From Ditylenchus dipsaci (Eukaryota > Nematoda > Chromadorea > Rhabditida > Anguinidae), in the NCBI GenBank assembly GCA_004194705.1, contig SADC01000907.1:124001-188000 (forward strand): DNA of 64,000 nucleotides. Reading direction: 5' to 3'. Below are positions 12,964 through 26,100 of the stretch, piece by piece; position 1 is the stretch's first letter, and each line of letters starts with the position of its first letter. The notes below the pieces were generated by a model that saw only the letters and a program-made list of their open reading frames with translations, searched no databases and had not been told where the DNA came from. A program made the translations under genes and the position numbers.

Positions 12964-13797
12964 CCCGCGGTCTGATTTGTAAATACGCCATTCATAAATA
13001 CGATCGGTAAAGTAGGAAAACTTGCAATTTTTGGGGCACTTATTGGGTTGGGGGGGGGGGGGCGGTTGGTTTCACTTATTTAAAAATAGTGTTTGAGCGA
13101 CTCCTAAGTAATTTTTATATGCTTAAAGCGACAAAAAAGTTATTTTTTTTAAATTTTTTTGACCTTTTGCCTTGGGGGACCAAGGTAAATTACCTTGTAT
13201 TAAGGTATTCTACCCCGTTTTGGTCACTGGAGCTGGGCAAAAAGAGTCTCTTTATGCATTTTTGATCAAGAGTCTTGCTCGGAATCATGTCTAAGGTAAG
13301 TGAGTGCGCGCATCTCTAACCAACCAAGCCCCCTGCGCCCCCGAAGGGGGGACAGGGGGCTTGGTTGCTCGGCGTTGAGATGCGCACACCCACATACCTT
13401 AGACAAAAATCACTCAAGGGACTCTGGATGCATACAAATGTATGCATACCAGAGTTTCTTTATGCGGTAGCCCCAGTCAACAAAACTATGTTCAAATTCC
13501 ATCTTTTTGTGGTATCCAGGTACCCTTTCAGGTTGGATTGCCTTGGGGACCAAGGCCTAAAGTCGAATTTTAGTCAAAAACATTTTTTTTCTAAAAATCC
13601 ATTTTTGTGTGAAAAAATGTCAGAAAATTACTTGTTTACTGTTTTAAGCATATAAAAATTACTTAGGAGTCGTTTAAACACTATTTTTAAATAAGTGAAA
13701 CCCCCCCCCAACCCAATAAGTGCCCCAAAAATTGCAAGTTTTCCTACTTTATCGATCGTATTTATGAATGGCGTATTTACAAATCAGACCGCGGGCT
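12964..13797. mobile_element. Long foldback element (about 830 bp)
   Basis: The outer arm CCCGCGGTCTGATTTGTAAA at the left returns as its complement TTTACAAATCAGACCGCGGG at the right. Complementarity continues inward through a poly-G/poly-C tract and through CTTACCTTAGACA-type sequence around a centre near 13.34 kb. Internal blocks (GCATAAAGAAACTCT and GTGTCTAAGGTATGTGGGTGTG) recur at 40.1-40.3 and 41.3-41.6 kb and as fragments at 46.9 and 63.3 kb. No protein is encoded. Confidence 0.8.
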
Positions 13798-15309
13798 TTC
13801 GACATTGTTTTTGCTAGTTCCACTTTTTAAATAAAATGATAAAGTTTGCCCAGATTTTCATCATTTAAAATTTTTTCTAAATTCTTTCTATTTTTTACAA
13901 TATTTGTTTATTTGAATGTTGCCATTTCAAGTATTATTACAGCCTGCAATGTATTTAGCCTTACATAATCCGAGTGCTTTAATTTGAATTATGAAAAATC
14001 AATTACCTTGCCATATTTTGTTCTAGATAAATTGGTAGTAGTTAATTGTCTTACACGTTTATTCTAGTTTCCAAGTGCTTGCCAATTGTATTCGCTTAAC
14101 TTCTGCCAGATAGAGTCCAACATCCCAATACATGGATGACTCATTTATTCTTTTACATTGTTGTCGTTTGCAATATTTACAAAGCTAAAATTCACAATCC
14201 GTCCAAATCGCTCACACCCTTTTAACATGAGTATGCATAAAGTGAGGCTTGATGACATGTTAGACGCTGATAAATACCAAGACTGAAGGTTGAGTTCTGG
14301 AATTGGACGCATTGTATATTGGAGCCATTTTCACAATATATTATGTAGCTAATTGTGCCTTATACAGTCTGGAGAATAGGTTAACCATCTGTTTTTGGCC
14401 TGTCTCGCTCACGTTGGTCACTTCAGTGCTGCTCGCTGCTCTGTCTGGTTGTGTGTTAATCTGTCTTCTTACCCTTTTTGTTTATCGGACTAATTTTGGT
14501 TTGTATTTCCTCTTTTCAATGTTCTTCAAATAGAGGCGAGACAGGCACCCAAGACTTTGGCCATTATTTTGTTTTTAAATTCACATAAAGATATTTAGTC
14601 ACACAAAAGTTATGCAATAAAGTTTTTTTTTAATTTGGTTACTTGCTGAAAATTTGTAACGAAATAAAAAGGAGGAATAGTCAAATAAAAAAGAATTAAT
14701 ATATCAGGTCATCCGGAAAGTTAGTGCGTCTTTTTCGAAAGAATTTTTTCAGCGTTGTGTTTGCTGTAAAGATTTTTAAGCATTTTCTAAAAATTGACTT
14801 TTTCGTATATTAAAATTCATCTACAAAATAAGTGGTCAATTTTTAAAAAAGATTGTAAAATCTATGGAAAACCGTAATTCCACAAAAATGTTTTTTCCCA
14901 AAAAAACGCACAAACTTTCCACACAACGTATTATTATTAGAAACCACGGCGTGTCAAACACGTCAAAAGACCATATCGATATATTCGTATACAGACAAAA
15001 AAAATTAAATAAAGATTTTAAATGTATGAAATTTTTGATCATTCTTTGTTTTTTGCTGGAAAGGAAGGGCTCCTATTTGCGTAATTTGATACCATTGGTG
15101 AGCCATGAGTTTCTTATTTAAAAAGACATTACCACATTTACGAGAACTGTAAAAAGGTTTGAGAAGAAAGAAGTCTAAATTGGCCTTTTCCATAGTCAGA
15201 TAATCTGACTCAGATTGCAAATTTAAAAAAGTTTGTTCTCCGCAATTCTCTGCAAAAAAAATCTCGTCTGGCACGATTGCAGTATTTTTAACCCACCTTT
15301 CTGACACAC

Positions 15310-15490
15310 TTAAAGGACCATACTTGCTGATGCAAATGAGAATTCGATAAATTCAAATGCGCGCAAGACACTTCTCTTTCGCCTCTCACTGTTCGCTATT
15401 GAGTCGCTCGAAATATATCCAAAGAGTAGAGTACGAGACGAAAGAGAATTCGCCAAATTTTCATTTGCATTAACAAGTATGGTCCTTTAA
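15310..15490. mobile_element. TTAA-flanked MITE, AGGACCAT family
   Basis: TTAA-AGGACCATACTTG at the left and CAAGTATGGTCCT-TTAA at the right. The interior shares the GACACTTCTCTTTCG block with the element at 6888-7086, so the two are close relatives. Confidence 0.75.
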
Positions 15491-17220
15491 CATTTTTTCT
15501 GTATAAACACTTTTGAACGAGATCGAGCAGGATTTGATTATCAATCCCTCTTTTGGCTTTTTACTAAAGAGTTCAAAATAGCTGTCTTATTCAAAAATGA
15601 TTGGCAAAGTCGGAATTTCTTAAGATTTTTCGGACCAGCTAGTTCAACCAGAATGAGTGAAAGAGGGCCGAAAAAATTGTCGGTTGGGCTGGGTAACGTA
15701 AATTTCATTATGTTTAAAAAAGTTGGACTGTAAATAATGCTAGGAAAATACCAAAAAGCAATTAAAACTAACAACAGAATGCCAAGCTCGGTTTGGTATT
15801 TTGAGGTATTTGATACGCCGTGAAACGGCAGCCACAGCAAAAATAAAAAACCGCCAACAAACATGGTGCTTCTCTATTTTTTTTGTGAAAAATTATTTCC
15901 ATAGCGCACGGGGAAGTTGCGACCCTCCCTTGTAAGTAAACAATTTCCAAAATTAACCCCATTTTTCAGAAAAAAGTGCCGGAGTCACAATTCCGCCTTA
16001 TCCCTGAAACATGATAAAGCAAAAATTGGTATGGTCAAACAAAGATTTGGAAGAGTAAAAAGAGAGGAGAGTAAAAAGTACATCGGAGAGTTCTGTATTA
16101 GGCTTATGGTAAAGCAGGGGTAAATTCTCTCCCCTGAGGCTAAATTTTTTTACAAACATTCAATATTGAAATCGGCTTTTGACACCACTTTTTTGAAAAC
16201 GTGCTACATTTATTGATTGTCTGAATAAGTCATTCTACTGGCAAAGAAGTTGAATTTATGTAATGAATAGACAGACTAATAAATTGTAAGGCAATAGCTG
16301 TTTCAATTACTACTCGCTCATTCGTTATTTTACGCGATAACAAACATAATTATAGTTTTAAGAGAATTAGAAGTGCTTTTGACGTGGCCTTTTTAGATAT
16401 AAAAACAAAGGAAACTTTTCTGTTAAATGTCTGCAAAAGCTTCCCCAAATATTTTACTTGACTGAACTACATCATTATTAATTTAGACAAATTTTAATAC
16501 TTTAAAGTTTTAAAATTTCAAAATACCGCATTTCTTCAAATAAAGGATGTCCTGAAAAGGGCCGACCTTTCTTGCTGTGAAAATTTTTTTGCCATTAATT
16601 TTTTTCTCACAGTTAAAATAATTTTCGTTGCTGCATCGACGATTTTCTTCTGCAGTGAAAAGTCGTTCTACGGCAAGAAAAAATTTGCGATGAAAATAGC
16701 TTTTTGAAATTTGTTTTTTACAGCAACAAAAAGGGTTAATAAATATTCTCTTTCTCTTAAAGAATTAAAACAATTATAAAAAGCACTAAAAGAAGGTTAA
16801 GAATTGAGCGAGTAAATTATATTCGAGCATTTTGTATTTTCTTTTTAATATTTTTAGAGATTGTACTTTTACTATTTTGCTTTTTAACATATTTTTAGTT
16901 TTTAATGAGACAGACTCAGCTTTTCCACACGCCTATGCCCAAGTACATCATTTTATAAAAGAGTGCTTCAAAAGACTCTTCAGAACCTATCAAATATATT
17001 AGCTACTTTAGTGCAGACTAAGGCCTTATTAATGAAAGATCGGAGTTTTTCGCTCTCCTACTTTTATATTTAAAGTTTGTATATTTTGGAAATTCTGACA
17101 TCATTTTTATTGTTATATTTACTTTATTGATCATAGGTAGCGCGCAGTCTGTCAAGCTCGGGCTGTCCTCCGCCCTGCCGGACGGGGCCGGCTCTGACGA
17201 AAGCGAAAAAAAAGTATGGC

Positions 17221-18996
17221 AGGTATAAAACTTTGGCTGTATGAGAAATGTACCACCAAAAGTGGGAATTTGGCCGCCTTTTTAATTTTTTTGGCCGCCT
17301 TTTTTAAATTCATAATAAAAAATAGAATTTGGCCGCCTTTTTCAAAAAATTGGCCACCTTTTTTTTGTTTATTGCTGTTTTTGCTCAATTAAGCTTGTTT
17401 TTAACTTATCGTGTAAACTGAAATGCAATCGCAAATCAAGCGACAGAAGAAGCGAGGTATTGCGCGTGAGTGGATGACTGTGAAGGAGTGTAGCAGCAAG
17501 GAAGATACTGATAAGTGGAAAGACGAAAATGGAGGATCATGGATACGGTTTATCTGACATATTGGCTTTATATTTGATTCCATATTTTTAGTGATTGCAG
17601 ACGGAGCTCTAGCTATAACGATAGGTAAGCTGTGTTTAAAAGGTCATTAAGGTTCTATTGAATTGACTCAGCGTGCAGCGATGAACTTCCGTCGGCCAAG
17701 CGAGGAATTCGCTGGTTCCATGTTTGCCAGAATTTCGATAAATAGCTGCCAAAGTCGAAGATCTATGAGAATGCATGCAATGAAGTCAAAGAAGACGCGA
17801 AAATTTTGGCACGAGCAACCTGCTACGAAGAATTTCATGCAGGTTTATCGTCTTTTTGTGTCGATTTTCGACCTCTTTTTATATTTCAGCGAGTCTAACG
17901 CTTATAGCATATTGGAACTAGAAGTGGAATGAACATCGGCGCATTATGGGGACCTGCATAAGTTTCATCAGTCGTGGCTGCTCAAAGAGGATCACCATGG
18001 TTGGTTCTATCGCTTTGCCTCTTCAATCGGTGTCGGCATGTCCTCACTTCCTACGAATACTGGCCTTGAGGGAACCAACAACATGCCAAAGTAAGAGTAG
18101 ACGCAAAGGAAGCTAATCGGCATCTCCAGGTTTCTTCTCTTAGTTGAGCAATACATCCATGGAATACATCCCCGGAACGCAAGGTTTGGTAAATTTGTTT
18201 GATCGATTCGCATATTAATTTTTGAATTATTTGTAAGAGCCTGTCAGAGTTTCAACAGTTCCAATATATCATGCACTTGTCCAAAGGGAATCAAATATGA
18301 GGTTTGTAAGCTTTCCTTGATGGTCATGGAGTCAGAAAAACTCATCGATCCGCTGCCGCAGTCGCTTGAGGGAAGGCAGAAAAAGGGCACGAAAAAAGAA
18401 TTGGTCATGCGCTTGATAGAATTTGATTATTGGAATTCGTTTTGCTGACCTGGTCGTTGTTTTGTCACGAACTTGGAGATAAATCTTTTTTAACTGAAAG
18501 TTTGAACTCTTCGTCAAAATATTTGGGTACCTAGGTGGCGAAATTGGTTTCTACGTGTTCGTAATGGATATTCCCGATTTTATCCCACAAGTATACATCT
18601 CTAGGGCTCTCATTTGTGCTGACGAAACAAGATAAAAAATTATGTAATAAAAGAAAAAAAATAAAAAAAAATCAAATTGGTCAATTCCATGCCATTCCAC
18701 CCCATCTCTAATCATTGCGTCTAGTTTTGACGATGCAATCATTTTGTCGTTGACTTAGAGAAAAATATAATGAAACTAACTTTTTGGTGTAATAGTCTGA
18801 TTCATTGTCTTCAGAATAGTTGGTTCAGTAAAAGGAAAAGCAATTAACAATAAAAGGCGGCCAATTTTCAAAAAAAGGCGGCCAAACTCTATTTTTTTAT
18901 TATGAATTTAAAAAAGGCGGCCAAAAAATTAAAAAGGCGGCCAAATTCTCACATTTGGTGGTACATTTCTATTTGAGCCTAAAACTTTAAAAGCTT
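17221..18996 (+). mobile_element. Decayed Mutator-like (MULE) element with GGCCGCC-repeat arms
   Basis: Inverted arms each contain several copies of GGCCGCCTTTTT (17270-17360) or AAAAAGGCGGCC (18850-18945), followed by matching GAAATGTACCACCAAA and its complement. Between them lie scattered transposase remnants on the + strand. The clearest is a SWIM-type finger, SCTCPKGIKYEVCK, near 18276-18320, where the expected histidine after the last CK is leucine. A short frame at 17424-17557 (KRQKKRGIAREWMTVKE) and broken blocks around 17680-17840 (RGIRWFHVC and similar) precede it. Stops and frame changes separate the pieces, so it is inactive. Confidence 0.6.
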
Positions 18997-20129
18997 AGTG
19001 TATTGTATTAATGTTCGTACTCCAGCTTTTTACGTTTACGCAATTCTGCTTTTTAGGCCAGAAAACGTCGGTAAATAAGTTGTCCTTGTTTTTTCGGCGT
19101 ACTAAAAAATTTTGTTTCGAATGGCAAAATCTTACTTTGGCTTCTTACTTGCTTAGGCTTTATTTAAAAAGGGGAGGATGGTTATTTTAAGCAAATTTTC
19201 ACATTAGTCAAGTCTAATTTTCATATTTTCTGGTTTAAAAAGTCTTATCAACTTTTCTTTTGTTTGCTTGGCATTTGTCTATTTAGCACTTATCTGAAGC
19301 AGCTACACTAGTAGCTACCAAGATTCCTTTCCTTTTTAAGCAGGGATGTCTAAGTACGTGTATTTTAATTTAATTACACAATTACATTTTTCTTTTTCCG
19401 ACACCATCTTTGTAAATCAGTGGTTAACTAGGATTAGTGGGGAGTCTGTGTGAACACGCCCTTCCTTAGGTGTTCCCAACCACATGCTAACTCTTTTAGC
19501 ATGCCAATATAACAGAAGCATTTTTTACATTAAGGGCAGGTCAATTGAACATTGCTTTGTGCACTTTTATTCCAACCTTCAGTTCCTGTTTTCAACAGCC
19601 AACTCACAATAAGACTTTTTTGTTATTTTTGTGTTCGGGATTTTTAACATAACTTTTTTATGGACGATGCGTAAAGATGATACTTTTTGGCGGGAAAATG
19701 CCGCCCCTCTTTGTAAAACTATGCCACCTTTCAGTTTTTAAAATGTAAAAAGGGCCAATTTTTTTTCCAACAACACCAGCAGGTAGTCCTGCAATTTTTA
19801 TTTCTGACGACGCATGAGTTATCGAACCATCTTTGCAAAATGTAGCAGAAAAGGGTAAAAGCATGAAGCAAGTAAAAAAATTATTTGATTCATACTTTTA
19901 CCTTTCTGTGCTGCATTTTGCAAAGACGTTGCAATAAATAATGCCTCCCTCAAAACTAAAACTACCTGATGGTGTTATCACTTTGAAAAAAAGTCGGCAA
20001 GTTTATGCTTTTTTGACTAAAACAGTAAAAGGTGGCACATTTTCACAAAAATATAGTACTTTATCGCCAAAATGAATAATTTTTTGTTTCATTATTTTTT
20101 ATTTTTTGTATGTTTGTGTATTTTCAGAA

Positions 20130-23100
20130 ATGAGTATTCAAATTCCTACTTCTATGCTAACCTTCCCTACGATCGATCCACTCGAAGAAGGGTTAGACTT
20201 GAAAAGGCTAACGGAAAAGGTTATGGCAAGCCCTATGGTGTTTCACAGCTTGCTTAAAGATCATCCAGAATTGGCGAACAGTATAGCTATGAACTTGCAC
20301 CAGCTACACTCAAATGTTAGTTTTCAATAAAGCTACCGTATATTATTTATTAGTCGCCCACGGGCGTCCATTTTTCAACCCACACGCCCTCCTCTGAAAA
20401 TATTGACATTGTAAATCAAAAATGGTCTTATTTTGAAGATTTTAATCACAGAAACAGGGATGGGCGTCTATTGGAGAGTGAGCTTCTAATAGAGAATATA
20501 AGATAATTTAAATAGATTTTGAGGGATTTCGATGAAGTCACGTAACATGGAAATGCCGTATTTCCATCTTCTTCATTCTGGACAGTTCTTGTCGCCTTTT
20601 TGAAAACTATTTGCATATCTGGTCGACGTTTTCGTCAAGAGCTTTAAGACCGGAATTTCGGCAAAATAATTTTGAGATGCCGTCCAAATTATTTTTGAGC
20701 TATTTTTAAAAATCCGTTTGGGTTTGTCCAGTACCCCAATGCTCTAACACTACCAATCTACAACAATTTAGTCGAGGATAATAAGAATGAGGGCATTTTC
20801 TTGCATTTATTCACTCTGCCCTTGTCCTAGACTAACACCACTTAAAGCTTATTTATTTTCTCAACGTCAGACTTTAAGATATCTCCCTTTTATTGTTTGA
20901 ATTGATCCTCGCATTGTAATGTCTATGTGAGTAGTTTCATAATTTCCCCTCAAATTTTAATGATTTTTGTTCATATCAAATTGTATGCATTAGGAACTAG
21001 ACTTTCTGAGCTGGAATAAGGATAGGACGGGTAACTGTTTTGTTATTAAATGGGTGACTGATGGTTTAAAAAAAAATTGTTTTGTACCGAGTTAAACTTT
21101 TTTCGAAATTCGTTTATTTTCAACTCAAAAGGGTCGAATATCCTTTCCAACAAAAAGTATGGACTGTAATTTTGTTTGGTTAGCATGGCTGACCGAAGTA
21201 AGTCAAAGTGGATTATAGCAAGAATTTCGGATGTGTGATCGTAATTTTTAAAAGTTTTTCCAAAAAAAAAGAAACTAAATCACAGCTTACTCTTTTTGCT
21301 GGACATTTTGAGCTACAAAAAATAAACAACTTTTGAACGAGTTTGAACAAGGACATAAAAAAAAGAAATATCACAAGTGTGATAATCAAGCATTTCTTAT
21401 AATTTTCTTCTAATGCGCCAAAAACAATTTTAGAAACACACGAATTCATAAAATTATAGTTAAAACAAAACGCCACACAAGCATGCAACACCCCGCAGAA
21501 TGCGTTAAAAGATTTTAACAAATTTTGTTTAAGATTTGACCTCTTTCCGTAATACGTAAATTCGACAATACGCTTCGAATAAGGCCGACCCCAAAAGATG
21601 AACTATATGTTTGACTTTACGCTTTCCCTAGAATTCAACCTAGAAAATGTTTAAATTCTAATTTTTAGCAATATAATTCTTTGCAGAACATGAACAGTAG
21701 TGTGGAAGATGAATGCCTGCACTTTGTGGTCAAAGACCCCGACCCTACAAATAGCCCACAAGCAATGTCTATATTTGCCTTCATATATCTCAATATATTT
21801 GTGCTAGGATTAGTCGGGAACTTGTTTATTATTTGCCTGACCTACAGGCATCGCCATTTGCAAACTGTGCAAAACATATTTATTTTGAATCTGGCAATTA
21901 GTGATGTGATTGTGTGTTTGCTGTCTTTGCCCTTCACCCCAGTTACTAATGTCTACAAGAACTGGTTGTTCGGCAAGCCTATTTGCCATTTACTGCCAAT
22001 GGTACAAGCTGTTTCTGTTTTCGTCTCTACTTTCAGTCTTTCTGCTATTGCTATCGACAGGTGGGTCGACAGTCTTTTTGCGAAAAACAGCACACGAACT
22101 TCCTGTAGGAAACCCCAATCTAGCCAACATTTTTATATTCAGGTATAATCTTGTAGTGCGTCCATATGCGCATCCAATCAGAGTTCAGGTATTTTGATTT
22201 TTTTAACTGTTAATATATATTCATATTTCCACGCTCACCTTCAGGGAGCAACAGTTCTGGCAATAATTTCATGGGTATTGTCTGTGGTTGTGTCATTGCC
22301 CTATGCTTATTATATGATTCTGGAGCAATACCCAGGCTATTGCGGCCAATTTTGTTCAGAACATTGGCCCAACCAAGTAAAGATTTTTCAAATCGGCATG
22401 AAAATTCCGAAAAAAATGTTATATTAGGTAGTAAGAAGAGGCTATGCCCTTATGGTCCTTACTCTACAATTCCTAGTTCCCTTCATGACCATGAGCTTTT
22501 GCTATGCTACTATTTTCTCTAGGCTCAGACAGAGGGCCAATGTCAAACTAAAAAAATTGAGTGAGCGATCTCAGATGATTAAACGTGGCATTGAAGAAAC
22601 GGAAACAAAAAACCAGGTACTATAATTAACTCATATTATATTTTAGGATAGGGCCTTTTTCTATTTGATTTAAGGGGCATACCACAGCGTTACACTGCAA
22701 TTAAGGCGAGGGCCAGCAATTTTTTCCTCTCACGATTATTTTTTATAAGCTTTCTACCTGATCCAACAAAAGTTTTCTGCCTACTTTTTAAAAGTAGGAT
22801 AAGGTCATGAATATCAGTGAAAACAAGGACAATTTTTGAAAAATCGCTGGTCGCCGCCTTTATTTCAGAGTAACACAATGGTATGCCCCTTTAAGTACAG
22901 ACTACTTGAGAATTGGAACAATAATTGAGTATTCTACGATTTCTAGACCGGCTTTGATATTTCTCTTTTGCTTGGTACTATTCATAACTTTTGCTCGGGG
23001 CTTCAATGTAAAAATTTTGAAAAAAACACATTTTCTCAAAATAAGTACATTTTAGGGCATTTAGCACAAATTTCATATAATGCTTATTGACCTTTTGGTG

Positions 23101-26100
23101 CCAAAAAAATAAGATTTTGAGCCTAAAACAGGGCTGTGCACGGGCTGGGTTTCGGTCGGACCGGCCTGCTGCTTAACTATAAAAGCCCGGCCGAGTCCGG
23201 CCCGGAAGCCCGGAAAATTTTCGAATATCGATTTACAAGAAAAAAATTTCTCGAAATTATTTTTAGATGTTATTGAACTTTCGTTTTCACTGATTATTCT
23301 TTACATATTTACATCAGCAGCATGTATTATAGATTTTTAATTGGGTGGCACTAAGTAGTAGTACCTAGGTGTACAGGCTGTAGTCCTCATGTATCCAAAT
23401 TGTGGTGGTGATACTCATATTCCACTAAAAACTTCGTAATACTCAGGTAGGACTTAGTACCAAGGTACCCAACTTACTTGTGCGTATAGTGGTAGCTATG
23501 TTTATAGCATAAAGGTGGTCGTTTTCAGGAAATATTACCCACGTTTTTAAGTAGTGTTATCTATACATAATTCGTGAGTGTTAAATGATTGCAGAGTTGC
23601 CACGGTATAATAAGTATAATAATAACTCTTATTATGCCGTCACTCTCTAACCAATTAAAATGCTGCTTATTGAATTTTCTATACAAAAAAGATTTGTGTA
23701 ATTTCCGGAAAAAAATGATTTTTTTTTAAAGTTGGACATTTCAGTGTACATGAGTTACACTGAGCCGACCGGGCCGGGCCGCGGGCCGAGAGATTTTAGG
23801 CCGGCACGGAGAGGAAGCAGCCCGGGCCGGCCCAGTGTCGGGCTGGCCTGGCCTAAGCCTAAGCCCTGGTCTAAAATCAAAAACAAATCTATTGGAGTTC
23901 AGCGCCTTTTTTGCCATTGCTAATATAAAAAAAACTTTTTTGCATTGTTTTTTTATTCAGCTATGCAACTATCTTTAATTTACTCTAAGAAATAGTGAAG
24001 GAAGGAATTTTCAAAATAATTGCTTTCACGTTCGAAAAATAGCGTAGTGAAAATTGCTTTCTTCTTTTGGTTAGTATCGTAAACAGGGCAATTACACACA
24101 AATTAGTCAACATGTTGGTGTAAAAAGTATATTACAGATTTTCGCCGTAATCTTAAAGGGAAGCCTATTTCCTCGCGGTTTGAATGAGGCATGAAGCATT
24201 TCCAAATACATCTACCAAACTGTGTCAGAGCCATTTATATACAAAAAATCCGTTTAAAAAAATGCCCTTTTTCAAACTGGCGCCAAAACCCCCCGAACGG
24301 TCCTTTTGCAATTTATGTTTGCGCCATCTTGTTCAGCGCTCAATTTTAGCCCCATGTGTACCTGTATACCTGTAGCGATCGGGCTTTGGAGTGTTAAGCT
24401 CTAGTACGTATATTATGGCCAATAAATTCAAATTAATCATGGCAACGAATGTGCTGAGTACGATAGCATCTTTCATCATATTTGGCCACCCTTTCTCAGA
24501 AATTTGCTGAGCTGTGGTCTCCCAAAGTTTGGGACTCAGAAAAACCAGTGCATTTCTTAAAACAGCTTTTACAATGTCAAAATATCATGACGTACAGTTG
24601 TTTAAAAACCTATTGGACGCAGAATTAGTTGTTATTTTTAATAAACAAAAACTTCACAGTTCTTTGTTGATTTTAGCTAAAAAAATTGTTTTTTTTAATC
24701 TATATAAAGTATTTTTCATTGATCTAACGCTCCCGAATTCATGTCACTTTTTTAACCCACTTTGCGTTTACAAATCTCTTTGTTCTCAACGTTTCTAAGA
24801 GTGAACTGGGGCGCAGAGTTTAGAAAACTCATCAGAATTGACATGGGATGCTTAAAATTTTGACTTTTGTCGAAAAAGTTCGAAAAGCCAGGCATGCTCA
24901 AGGGGGTCATCTAACCTGAGACCCTAAACATTGTTGAAAATTAATGTTTTAGACGCCAAATGGCGCCTCTTCGGCTTGTAATTCAGTATTTTTGAGCACC
25001 AATTTTCAGCCAAACAATTGCCATAAAAATCGGAAATCGGATTGCACCCTCCCGATTTTCAGTACAACAGAAAAAGTTTAATTCTGCATCTTTTTGGATA
25101 AAAATTTCCGAAAAAGTCGAGGAAGTGAGACCAAAAAGGCCTTTGAAGTTTGCTAATCGTCATAACTCTTTCCAGTTTTTACAAAATTACAAAGTATGGA
25201 CTTGTTTTTTCACGAGCTCTACCGAGAAAAGTGCGAAAAAAATATATTATCAAACTCTGTTATTATTAGAACAGCATATTAAAATTTTACCTTGTAAAAA
25301 TATCGAATTTTTAGGAAGTGGATGCCTCGGCTACCACAAGCTTGTGCCGGTTATACAGTTTTCACCGCATTGCCAGTCGCACACGTAGTCAGCCATTGGC
25401 CAATAAAGTAGACAATCAACAGCGTCTAAATGTAATAGCTGCTCAAAGGCGCACTACCACCATACTTGCCTCCATGGTCATTATATTTGGTTTGACCTGG
25501 CTGCCGCAGAATGTGGTCACTCTTATTATAGAATATGATGATAGTTTTCTTCAGTTCGGGTCAACCAATTACACCTATCTCTTATCCATGATTACTCATA
25601 GGTCAGTTAGTCTAAACCATACAAAGGATATCCAAGTTATGCAGTCTTAAAAAACTGCTATTTTGCTAAGAAGTAAGATATATTTTTTAAAACTATATTT
25701 ATAACATTTTATAATTATTTATTTGATGATAGAAAAAAAAGAAAATCTACAGGGTAAACACCAGGAATACGGCGAAATTCGAATTTTTGAAAAAATCAGC
25801 TAAAAATCGAAATTTTTTATTTATTTTTATTTTCTTACCTTTTTAAAAAGTTTTTTTTTCATTTTTTCAATTATTTTAACTTTAACTTCTGTTTTTTATT
25901 TTTGTTATCTGGTTTTGACTAACCAATTGTACATATATAATTAATACTAATCAAGGATGTCTCACAATTATAACATTATAAGAACTATAATAAAATTTTG
26001 TGTCGACTAAAATACAAATAATGATTTCAGTATTGCGATGACAACCCTAGCGATTAATCCAATATTATATGCGTGGTTAAACCCCACCTTCAAACGACTG

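Larger units (their letters stand above)
11761..20129. other. Spacer between basonuclin and GPCR genes, repeat-filled
   Basis: No host gene seen. Contents from left to right: an ACCGTAT-family MITE (12738-12868), a long foldback (12964-13797), a unique less AT-rich block (14080-14540) that could be regulatory, a small inverted repeat with GGAAAGTTAGTGCGT ends (about 14706-14925), a TTAA element (15310-15490) and a decayed MULE (about 17221-18996). Smaller inverted or low-complexity stretches occur at 16540-16760 and 19655-20060. Confidence 0.6.
22617..25314. other. GPCR intron 5 with two MITEs
   Basis: A 2.7-kb intron between the exons for the third intracellular loop. It holds a TTAA-flanked element (22670-22894) and a GC-rich hAT-type element (23129-23868). 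The remainder is AT-rich with no coding signal that I see. Confidence 0.7.

Noticed and set aside
14864..15307. Overlapping open frames on both strands near 15 kb
   Set aside because: AT-driven frames full of Lys, Phe and Ile with no motif, no splice support, and adjacent to inverted repeats.
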